A DNA stretch of 64,000 bases from Coptis chinensis (lineage: Eukaryota; Streptophyta; Magnoliopsida; Ranunculales; Ranunculaceae). Position 1 is the first letter of the stretch; each line of letters begins with the position of its first letter. The notes beneath the pieces were generated by a model. The model was not told where the DNA came from. It did not search any database and saw nothing but the letters and a program-made list of their open reading frames with translations. Below, piece by piece: positions 37,335-48,300 of this stretch. The translations under genes were made by a program, and so were the position numbers. The DNA lies in the NCBI GenBank assembly GCA_015680905.1, contig CM027378.1, positions 86,147,501 through 86,211,500 on the forward strand. Direction: 5' to 3'.

Positions 37335-39787
37335 ATGCTAAAGTATTTGGTCAAAGAAAAGTCGTTACCCGCTCAACCAACTAGTAACACAGATCATGTT
37401 GTTAGTGTTGAAGTAGGATCCTCTTCAAAGCGAAGTCACCAAGAAACTGAGGAAGGTGGTGTTGAACAACCTACGTCAAAGCGGGTTCAACATGGAAATC
37501 GTGAAGAACTTAACTTGTCTAGTCTTCCGGGAGACCCTGGATTGAGGAACAAGATTTCAGATTATCATCCTAATGATCGTGATTCAGTGAGAAGAACATA
37601 TTTGCTTAGGGGTCCTTGCCAGCTTAATCATACTTTTCCTCCAAAGACAATAGGCAAGAGGAACCGTCGCTTTCGGAAAGAGTGGTATAAAGAGTTTAGT
37701 TGGTTGGAATATAGTACTCACAAAGATGCCGCGTTTTGTCACTATTGTTATCTCTTTAAATCTGATCAGGGGGCACAAGGAGGCGGAGATGTTTTTTCTT
37801 ACAAGGGGTTTACTAATTGGGAAAGGAAAACCAAATTAAAAGAGCATGTTGGAGGACCAAATAGCGCTCATAATATTGCTTATAGGGCAGCACATGCATT
37901 GCTAAATCAAGAGCAGCATATCGAAACATTTCTTGAGAGACAATCTGACCAAGTTCGAAGGGATTATCGAATACATCTAACTGCAATAACTGATTGTATT
38001 AGGTTTCTTTTGAGACAAGGTTTAGCTTTCTGTGGCCATGATGAATCAGAGGAGTCGATCAGTAAAGGCAATTTTATTGAACTTATACGATTTTTAAAAG
38101 ATCATAACGAAGTCATTAAGAACGTTCTTGATAATGCTTCTAAAATCGGAAATTGACCTCACCGATATATACAAAAAGAGATTGTGAATGCAATTGCTTT
38201 GTGGAAACTACAAATGCTATTTTAAAGGATTATGGAAATTCATTGTTTGCTATTTTAGTTGATGAAGCACGTGATATATCAATTAAAGAGCAAATGGCAG
38301 TTGTTTTGCGTTATGTCGACAAGAAAGGTTGCGTGATTGAGAGATTTTTTGGAGTTGTGCATGTTAAGAAAACTAGTGCAGTAACACTTAAAAAGGCAAT
38401 TGATGAGTTGTTCTCTAAGCATGGGTTAAGCATATCTAGACTGCGTGGACAAGGGTATGATGGGGCCAGCAATATGCAAGGTGATTTGAATGGCCTAAAA
38501 CACTTATAATGAAAGAGAATGAGTCTGCATTTTATGTTCATTGTTTTGGCTCATCGGCTTCTTGATTAGCCCTTGTATCGGTTGCAAAGAACCATGAGTC
38601 AATTGCTAACCTTTTTAGTGTTCTCTCTAATGTGGTAAATCTTGTTGGAGCATCATGTAGCGGCGAGATATGTTTACGAAAGCAATGAAGGCTAGAGTTG
38701 TTGCGACCTTACAAAGCGGAGAAATTTCAAGTGGTAAAGGGTTGAATCAAGAGACTAATCTTAAACGATCCGGTGACACTCGATGGGGCTCACACTATTA
38801 TACACTTCTTGGCATGATAAACGGTTATGGTTTGATTACTTGATGTGCTTGATAATATAGCGGAAGATGGTTCAAGCTTCGGAACAAAGAGGTGAGGCTT
38901 ACGGATTATTGAGTTGGTCAGTCTTTTGAATTTATCTTAAATTTGCATTTGATGAAAGCGATACTAGGAATTAGCAATGATTTGTCAAAGGCTTTGCAAC
39001 GTGAAGACCAAGACATTGTCAATGCTATGGCTCTTGTTAAAATAACAAAGGTACGCTTACAGACGATGGGAGATGATGGGTGGGATAGTCTCCTAGTTGA
39101 AGTTTCTTCACTATGTGCCAAACATGATGTGGTTGTTCCAAATATGAAAGAGAGGTATGTGGCTCAAGGGAGGTCTCGACGAAGAGCGGAAGGAAGCACC
39201 AATTTACATTACTATCGTGTTGGATTATTCTATCACTGTATTGATTTGCAACTTCAAGAGTTAAACGACCGGTTTAATGAAGCAAACACAGAATTACTTC
39301 TTTGCATGGCATGTCTTGATCCTTGTGAGTTGTTTGCTGCTTTCGATAAGCAAAAGTTGATCCATTTTGCTCGACTTTATCCCGATGATTTTTCAGAAAT
39401 AGATCAGATGGAATTAGCGGATCAGCTTGAGAATTATATCATTGATGTGCGTCCGATACTAAGTTTGGTAAAGTAAAACAGAATTAGCAGCCTAGCCAAA
39501 ATAATGGTTGAGACAAAGAAAAGACATTGTGTACCCACTTGTGTATTTGTTGATTAAGTCATTTGATTTTACATTTACTCTCAAGCATCGTGGAGAGGGC
39601 ATTTTCTGCTATGAATATCATAAAGAATCGTCTGCGCAATCGGATGGCGGATGAATGGTTGAATGATTGTTTAATAACATACATTGAAAAAGAAGTTTTT
39701 GATAGCATTGATACCGAGTTGATCTTGCAACGCTTCCAAAAGATGAAGAAGGATGACAAAAAAGAAGGACGCCGAGGACAACTATGA
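37335..39787 (+). pseudogene. hAT transposase, TTF zinc finger and DUF4371 (ZMYM1-like), broken
   Basis: The first frame (37335-38156) holds a TTF-type zinc finger around residues 130-195 (FCHYCYLFKSD, NWERKTKLKEHV, SAHNIA). The second (38153-38509) holds the DUF4371 core with ILVDEARD, carrying the first acidic residue of the RNase H-like catalytic fold, and GYDGASNMQG. A third (38943-39476) continues the helical insertion. The last (39563-39787) is the C-terminal dimerisation domain (SIVERAFSAMNIIKNRLRNRM). Frames break near 38156, 38509, 38570, 38660, 38840 and 39476, so no full protein is possible. Intact relatives are about 750-800 residues. Confidence 0.88.
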
Positions 39788-39941
39788 ATAAGTATATATT
39801 TGTTTAGATTGAATTATTTTTTCTTTTCTTATTTTTTTTTATATTACATTTATTGCAATTATTTTATATGATTTTTTTATGTTCTAAATATACTTATTTT
39901 GTGATCGGATTTGAATTTTTAGTTAAAAAAAAATTAGCGTG

Positions 39942-41280
39942 TTTTTTTTTTGGGTTATATTGACATACCCCCCCACCACTAGTTGCAATTAGGATTACCC
40001 CCATAATAATTGAAATTAGGATTCCCCCAACTTGATAGTCAATAGGAGTCAACCAACGGTTTCCGTCGGTTGGTGGTCAAGGATCATGAATTGTCTTAAA
40101 TACCCCTTTTACGTGGAAATTCTGAAATTAGCCATTGACAATCGTTCAAAGCCCACAACTCAAGCCCACAACCATTTTCTTAGACCCACTCCTCTAGTTC
40201 GTCCGTTCTTGTTTCGCTTCATCATGCATACATTTGTCAATGGAGCGGACCTTGTTCTGTTAGAAGCGTCGCATGGACAAGTTAGATCCTATTTGAGAGT
40301 CAAATATTTGCAAGCATGAAAAGACAATTAACTTAAGGTGGTTCAAATTGTTAAACAAAGTATTTACCAAGCTACCAAAAGGCATCTATGTAAATACGAA
40401 GGTGTACTTCTAGGCGGACTTCGTTTACGTCCACTTGCATTACCGTGCACCGGACCGGTGAAGCCGTAAAACACGAAGAGAACTACAAGACCGTTGCAAA
40501 TTGAGGAGGATGACTAGATTCGAGCATCACTAACCATGAACAAGGTGCAAAGGATCAAAATCCAACAAGTAAAAAATAAAAACAAAAAGATCAAAATCCA
40601 ACGAGTCATTTTTTTAATCAGTCAATGGAGCTGCTTCTGTTGTCTTGGAACCGAAGAATGAAGAGCAGACTCAATATGGAGAAACTTGTCTTGTTGTCAT
40701 TGAGGAAGACTGAATATTCCACGAGGTAACACAAATAATTCATCATAAAAACTTTATTAACTATACTTAAAAATTATAAAATGAAGAAGAATCTTCACAC
40801 TCAATAATCTCACCGTGGAAAGAAATAGAGTTGAAAGAGTTTTTTAATGGAAATCACAAATGATCCCAACAAACAAGAAAAAGGGAATTACAGTAACATG
40901 TGAGCTAGAATCAGTCACTTACCTCAAAACAATACTGGATTTGATTCTTCAACTTCAAGTTTGGTTTAACGAGATATAACAAGAAGATGAGAAGTGAGCT
41001 CTAATCAGTTTGGTTTGAGGAATAGAAAATAATTAAGTCAAATAAACAATGTCTAATTTCGACTTTGGGTTTTGAACAGTGTCAATGGCTAATTTTGTAA
41101 TTTCCACAGAAAAAGGGTATTTAAGACAATTCATGATCCTTGACCAGTCAACTAACGGAAACTGTTGGTTGACTCCTATTGACTGTCAAGTTGGGGGGGA
41201 AATCCTAATTTCAATTATTATGGGGGTAATCCTAATTGCAACTAGTGGTGGGGGGTATGTCAATATAACCCTTTTTTTTT
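39942..41280. mobile_element. Non-autonomous Mutator-like element nested in the hAT element
   Basis: The element spans 39952-41271 (1320 bp), with long terminal inverted repeats of about 150 bp beginning GGGTTATATTGACATACCC on both sides (39952-40108 and about 41112-41271). It is flanked by T-runs on both sides, compatible with a 9-bp duplication of nine T residues (39943-39951 and 41272-41280). The interior shows no transposase and no gene fragment that I can name. Long TIRs and a 9-bp duplication fit the MULE class. Confidence 0.85.
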
Positions 41281-41477
41281 AATGCTTGGTTTATGGGTGG
41301 CTCACCCTCACTTACATTCCTGGCTCCGCCACTGCTCGTAAGTCAGTTGGGAAGCTGTCACTTGAGTGCTGGCAAAATGTTCACAATTTCACAGTGCTGT
41401 TGTAAACGGTTCATTCTTATTAATCGTTTCATAGTACCTCTTCTGCTTGAGCAAAATTTGTAACTTGGGATCTTCCA

Positions 41478-44400
41478 ATGGGGCATGTTAATGGTGGAAC
41501 ATACTCTCCAATTACCTTAGAAGGATCAAATTTTAGGGCCAACGGCAATTTGATCCTGTCTGAGGTACCTTTGAACATCATAGCAACACCAGCATCATTT
41601 CTTATCACAACAAATAAAATCACAAACCTAAGTGGTTGTTTTGTTGGGTTCAGCTCAAAAGAGTCCAATTATAGGCATGTGGTGTCTATAGGCAAGCTCA
41701 AGGACAAGGTTCACAAGCATTTTTAGATTCAAAATTTGGTGGAGTACACATTGGGCTGGTAATAAAGGCAGTGATATTGAATTAGAGACCCAGATGATGG
41801 TGTTAGATAATTCAGATTCTGGGAGGCCTTATATCTTTATGTTACCCCTTATTGAGGGATCATTTAGCACTTCCCTCCAGGGCGGCACAGACGATACCTT
41901 GGATATTTGTGTTGAAAGTGGCTCTACTAAGGTAGTTGCTTTATTGCCTATGATCTATTGGTTTTAATTTCTTTAATTTGCTTATAATAGTACTATTTTT
42001 TTGTTTATTTGGTCAAAAAAAATTGTAGGTGACTAGTTCAAGCTTTAAGAGTGTTTTGTACATGCATGTTGGAGAAGATCCTTATAATGTAATTAAGGAT
42101 GGCATGAAAGTGGTGAGGCCGTGAGGGAACATCTAGGCACATTCAGGCTATTAGAAGAAAAAACCCCTCCAGGCATTATAGATAAGTTTGGGTGGTGCAC
42201 CTGGGATGCATTTTACCGCAAACCGCATCCTGAAGGTGTTTGGGAAGGGGTGAAAGGTCTAGTAGAAGGTGGGTGTCCACCAGGTCTAGTCATCATTGAT
42301 GATGGGTGGCAAACCGTTTGCCATGATGATAAGCCCTTGAGAGATCAGGACGGCACCTATGAACATGATACTTTAGATCGTGAATCACATAAGCATTACA
42401 GGCTCGTGGCTTTTGAAGAGAATAGCAAATTCATGAATTACAAGAACAAGAATAAGTTGATACGGTTGAAAAAGGCCGACGGAGAGCAAGCCAGTGAGGA
42501 GCCAATGAAAGGCATGGGTGCGTTAGTTAAGGACATTAAGGAGTCCTTCAAGAGCATAGAGTATGTATATGTCTGGCATGGTTTGTGTGGTCATTGGGGT
42601 GGTATAAGGCCCAATGTCCTCAGGATGCCTACTTCAAGGGTCATAATGCCTAAGAGATCGCCTGCACTCCAAATGAATATGCTAGATCTAGCCATTGATG
42701 AGATGGAGAAGTATGGCGTGGGGTTGGTCATGTCAGAGTCAGTGCACGAATTGTTCGAAGGGCTTCACTCACATCTTGAATCTGTTGGGATTGATAGAGT
42801 GAAGGTTGACTACATTCATGTAAGTTCTACAACTGATCTTTTTTGTAGTATCTTCACTTGGAAATGTGACTCTGCCTTCGTACTCGAATTTGCCAAGTGT
42901 CATAAGGAGATCCCCGTATAACAGAATCATGAATGCAGTTTTAATAAATTTTGGGTTGATGCAGTTCCTGGAGATGGTATCTGAAGACTATGATGGTCAA
43001 GTGGAGCTTGCTAAGGCTTACTATATGGCGCTAACTGCCTTGGTAAAAAACAAATTTCGAAGGGAATGGTCTCATTGCTAGCATGGAGCAGGGGAACGAC
43101 TTCTTTCTCCTTGGAACTGAAAGCATATCACTTGGTCGAGTTGGTAATAACTTCAATAATAGTTGTTTTGTTGTAGTAATGTTTCCTCGAAATGGTCCAA
43201 GTAGTTAAAAAATGCTTCCAATACGATGTACTCATTCTTCCTTTTTCAAACTTGTAGAAGATGATTTTTGGACTGTTGATACAATGAGTGATCCAAGTGG
43301 TGCATTCTGGCTCCAAGGGTGTCACTTGGTGCATTGTGCTTACAATAGCTTATGAATGGGGAACTTTATTCATCCTGACATCCTTGTGCAGAATTTCATG
43401 CTGCCTCCAGGGCGATATCAGGAGGGCCAATCTACATTAGTGACAATGTTGGAGCGCATGACTTTCAACTACTAAAGAGTCTTGTATTACCTGATGGATC
43501 AATTTTAAGGTGTGAATATTATGCACTCCCAACTGGAGATTGTCTCTTCAAAGATCCATGGCGTGATGGGAAGACAGTGCTCAAGATATGGAACCTTAAC
43601 AAGGTAAGTTCCAACTTCCAACACCTAAAGCTCACGACTTTGGTTAATATCCAATAGTACTAAAGAGAAATGTTTGCTTAGAGAATAACCATGTACCATT
43701 GAGCGCTCACCATTCAGAAATGTTAGCCTTCTTTCAGTAACTGTTTGTCCTAAATATTATGTTCAACTTTACCATCAAAATGGAACTAGGCCATTCATTA
43801 CATCCCTGACGGTTGTGCACATGTACTAAGAAGCAAAAAGGTGCGTGCTCAAATTTCTTGGATAGAGTGAACTTCAACTAATAATTTGCTCAAATTGTGC
43901 TATGTAACAGTATACAGGAGTCATTGAAGCATTTAACTGTCAAGGGGGAGGATGGTCTAGAGAAGCCAGAGCTAACATAAGTTTCCGAGTTCTCTCGCAT
44001 TGTGGCCTCCACAATAAACCCAGAAGACGTTGAATGGAAAATTGGAAAGGGAGGGATTTCAGCTGATGGAGTAGAAGCATTTGTTGTCTATGCATTTCAG
44101 GCAAAGAAGATGGTCCTTTTGAAGGCATCAGAACATATAGAAATTTCACTGGAGCCATTTACCTATGAGATTTTTACAGTTTCTCTTGTGCAAAATCTTG
44201 TTGAACGAAACGAAAGTGTTCATTTCGCAGCTATTGGATTAGTGAACATGCTTAATACTGGTGGGGCAATACAATCACTAAGCGCTGACGATGCCACAAA
44301 TTTGGTACAGATTGGGGTGAAGGGAACAGGGGAATTTAGAGTATTTGCATCAAAAAGGCCAAAAATTTGTAGAATCAACAGCGACGATGTATCATTTAGG

Positions 44401-44490
44401 TATGAGAAATACATGGTGGCTATTCAGGTTCCATGGCTAAGTTCTTCAAAGTTCTTTTTTTTTTTTTTTGATTGGCAAGCCTGTTTTTAA
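41478..44490 (+). pseudogene. Raffinose synthase (GH36, RFS5-like) pseudogene
   Basis: The exon-like segments follow raffinose synthase order: SEVPLNIIATP and IGKLKD (41478-41720), KIWWSTHWAG to CVESGSTK (to 41930), KFGWCTWDAFY and IIDDGWQT, YVWHGLCGHWGGIRP and the nucleophile motif GIDRVKVDYIH (42026-42820), ELAKAYYMALTA and GTESISLGRVG (42962-43141), DPSGAFWLQGCHLVHCAYN onwards (43259-43602), NCQGGGW and IGLVNMLNTGGA to VAIQVPW (43910-44440). GT-AG introns are retained. Breaks include frame changes near 41715, 43057 and 43980, an 8-bp insertion at 42119, TGG to TGA at 43352 and an approximately 26-bp deletion near 43375. Intact enzymes transfer galactose from galactinol to sucrose. This copy cannot encode one. 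Confidence 0.92.
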
Positions 44491-45324
44491 AATGAGATCA
44501 GACCTCTGGTATCATCATCCAAAGATTTTACCGGTACTAGTCGGCACCTGCTCAAAGTTCTCTTTAATAGACTACTACTTCTAATCTCAAAGTCTGCTGC
44601 TAATTAAGAGTTGGGCGAAACCAACAATTTGGTGTATAAGCTCTGTTTTCTTTTTCTTTCACATTCTGACATTTACACAACTGATAGTCTGATACAATAA
44701 AGTACTCCTTAATTGTAGTCAGACATTTTTGTTTCTGTATTGCACAATAGCTCAAACTCGTTCATTGAGTGAGCCATCGTGTGTTGTTTGGGATGAAAAA
44801 AAAATCAGATGGATAATAGTTATAATACTATTCTTCGTTCTTTCAGACTACGCTGCTAGTAGAAAATTCAGAAGGGTATGCATGACCTGAATACCTGATT
44901 AGTGATTAAACCTGTGCAGAATATCAGATCAAGTTACAACTTACAAAAGTGGATAGAAGTCATAGAGCTATTCAATAAACAAGTAAACAACTGCACCCCA
45001 CGCTTTAATCTATTAAAAACTACCAACAAATTATGCCAAGGAATTCTTAACTATAAAGTCTCTTGTTCCAAATAATTTGAGACAGAAATGTGAACTGGAA
45101 GAAACTATTTCTTAAAGGGGCCCTGCAGAAGTTACAAAATTCTACAAGATTTCACCTTTGATAATGCAGTGAATTTTGATGTGAAAAGAATGGTATTCTT
45201 CACCCAAAAAGAAAAGAAATGAGGGAATGCATTTCAACCACTTTTGCTTCCTTTCCATATAAATTGGAAGAAATGCTTACAGGAAAACTTGTCGGTATTT
45301 TGGGCTATTTGGCTATTTAACAAA
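44491..45324. other. Intergenic region between raffinose synthase relic and translocator gene
   Basis: No coding signal. It probably contains the 3' untranslated region of the minus-strand translocator gene towards 45250-45324. Confidence 0.5.
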
Positions 45325-48300
45325 TCATGCAGTATGACTACTAAGCTGACTTCGCCCAAGATGAGACAGTCTCGAAGATGCAATTAGAGGCGCTTCTTCA
45401 TCTACGTTTTGATCATCAGTAGAGAGATTCCCTCCATTGCCTCCTGCATCCTTTATATCGGGCATGTAAACATCAGACGACTTCTTCTCCAACTTCCACT
45501 CCTGCAAAAGTGGAAACATTAACATCATGATGACCAAGGAATGAAAATCAATAGCAGAAAATAAATACAAAACCAACACTAACAAGGGCTGGGTCGCATT
45601 GAACTGCATTACATGATGAATTGTATGGATAAGAACAAATGGTGAATTACATCTACAAGTTATAATTCGCTCCTGTTAATACTTCTTCGTGCAGGCCAGA
45701 TGTATACTTCTTCATTCAAGGTCAGGATGCTAAATGCTTATTTAAATCCAGTATAGAGAAATCTATTGGCAGTCTATTGTACATACAACTTAATCTGTCA
45801 CCGGAACATGAGTTAAGAACTTATATTTTGGAAGCTTTGGCTCATATGCTCATCAGACGGGATTCTCCAATGTATGCACATCTCTATCAGTGTGTGTGCT
45901 TAATAAAATAAGCTACCAGCGAAAACTTTTAGCCCTAATGAATAATGAGACTGATAAGTGACAAGATAACAGTAGAACTGAGTAGACCTTTGACACTCTG
46001 TCTGGAATACTTTCAGCAGTAATCTGAGATGCACGAACATCCCTGACCTTCAAGTAGTTGTACATGACAACACCGCATAATGCTGGAAAGAAACCCATTC
46101 AATTCATAAGTACATTTTGAACTAAAATGAAGAATATAGGATAATGCTTCGACAACTAATGCAGTAAAGATGGAAAAAGAAATACCAATTGCATATCCGA
46201 TAATATTCAGCCCAGTAATAGTCGACTCGGGAAATATAACTGTTGAAAGGGCTATCAATATCCAATCCTTTAAAACACCAGCAACTCTAATGGTGACTGC
46301 CCCTGTTCTACCAATAACTAAGAAAATTGAGAAGTTCAAGGCCAGAGCACTGAGTGCATTTGAGAAAAATATCCAGAAATTGAACTGAATTTGCGAAACT
46401 TGCATTTCTGGCTTTTCAAGTAAATACCATGGAACAAATAGAAAGACAAAACTGCAAAGGAAAACACAAGGAAATGAGCACCTCAAGGAAATACAATAGA
46501 AGTAAAGTAGTAAACAGTACAAAAAAATAGGAATTATCATAATAATGAGTTTCCATGGAAGTATGGAACAGATCATAAAAAATATGGTGAGGAAGATAAC
46601 AAGTTCTGGTGTTCCAATAGTAACTCATTGTTTTACACTGTTATGATACAAGGTGAACTGTGCAAACAATTTGCTATAGATGTATTGAAAAGGATCAAAC
46701 CCCTGAACACAAAAACAGTTCAGGCAACACATTTCTATGTTAAGAGATATCAGTGTTGGTATCCAGGCTGATTTAAAACTCTGAGCTTTCGGAACCAATC
46801 CATCCAAGTCCAGAATATCAATACATACAATATTTAAAACACTGAGATCTTGGATCCAATCCATCCAAGTACAGAATATTTATACATATCAAGATCCATT
46901 GCAATAATAGTTGGTTTTCCATATGCTTGATCAACTTCCAAGTGTAATAGTTCTTACTAATCAGTCCATCCACTGCCTCTTCAAATGTAAATTGGTAATT
47001 CTCAACATAACAATACACTTCAATAAAGTTTATGGTTTACCGACTCAGAAAGTAAGATAATCAACAGAAAGTAAACTCTAATTCGTTGTTTCAAGCCTCA
47101 ACTTTGTTCACTATCTATATTCATGCTTTTCAGAATCACTCTGAAATTACACGTGAAATTTCCTATCTGGATTAGCACCTTGTTTCTGGCAGAGTCAGAA
47201 TAGTAACCCACTTCAGTAAATCATGCGACGTACCACTTCAAGAAAAAGCATGTAGTTTGATTCTGTAGTGTTCTATATGGAGTAAAAGTAGTATCCTCGT
47301 ATTTCACTCTAATTTGTTATAAGTGTGACTCCTGACGACCTTGACAGGGGGCAAATTTACAATGGTTCAAAATGTTTCCCTTTTCCACTATATGTAATTA
47401 TGTATTGGTTTAGAGAATATTATCCTCTCCAGAGTTGATACACACATACGCAACCTCACTTGAGGCTACCTTCTTTCTTAACCAGAGTTAAGAGAAAACA
47501 GATCTTAACACGAAACTGGTTAACTTTCTCCCATTTTCTATCCCGTCATGGTTATGCGTTAACAATTAGAGTTTTGTGTCTGAGAGTACATAAGAACATG
47601 AAATAAAAGGTGAATCTCAAAATAGAATACCTGCATGGAGCTATGTAGTACAAGCTGGTTATAGGATTTAATGTCAATCCCTTCTTCTGGAGAAGGACTT
47701 GGGTCAAAACCAGTCTAAGAGCTTCAGCAACTATGCCCGTGACCTGGTAAAGTGTACCTACTACGTTAAAATGAATTTCCCCATATGAGGAAACGACAAC
47801 TCCAACGCTGACGAGCACCATGTTCAAGAGTACGTCACACCTTAATTTGTCAGTCCCACATACAACGGCCATGAAAAATGTTGCAACAGGCACTGTTCAT
47901 GGAATTAGAATAACCGGTAAATCACCTTTTATGAACAGTAAAAATATTAAAATAGGAAAGACCATACTAGTTATATTTACATACTTAGAGCCTTGAGCAT
48001 CTGTATGAAGGCCACAGATATGTGCAAATAGGCAGTGTTACCAAACCTGTGAAAGGCAGAGAAATTGTGATTGACAAAAAAAAGGAAGAGAAATTCTGTT
48101 CACAACCAACTGTTAGGGCAATATAACTGTTATCATCATTTATGACAATAGATAAAGTGCTAAAATCATCATTTATGACCATAGCTAAAGTGCTAATCTG
48201 CGATTAATGATTATAGGCATGACAATAGCTATAATCCTGAACAGAGGATTAAACTCGGCTTAATTTAGGAATGCATTATCTGATTGTAATGGGTAAGGCT

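Larger units (their letters stand above)
36589..41342 (+). mobile_element. hAT transposon, 4.74 kb, broken transposase, nested MULE
   Basis: The element spans 36597-41334, bounded by the perfect 16-bp terminal inverted repeat CAGTGGCGGAGCCAGG and an 8-bp duplication CTCGTAAG at 36589-36596 and 41335-41342. It encodes a TTF/DUF4371-type hAT transposase (37335-39787) on the plus strand. The right third is occupied by a 1.32 kb Mutator-like element at 39952-41271. It inserted about 140 bp before the first recognisable exon of the raffinose synthase relic. The termini and duplication are perfect while the transposase is degraded, so it is probably now immobile unless mobilised in trans. Confidence 0.95.

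Noticed and set aside
41429-41668. 79-codon minus-strand frame
   Set aside because: Antisense shadow of the first raffinose synthase exon.
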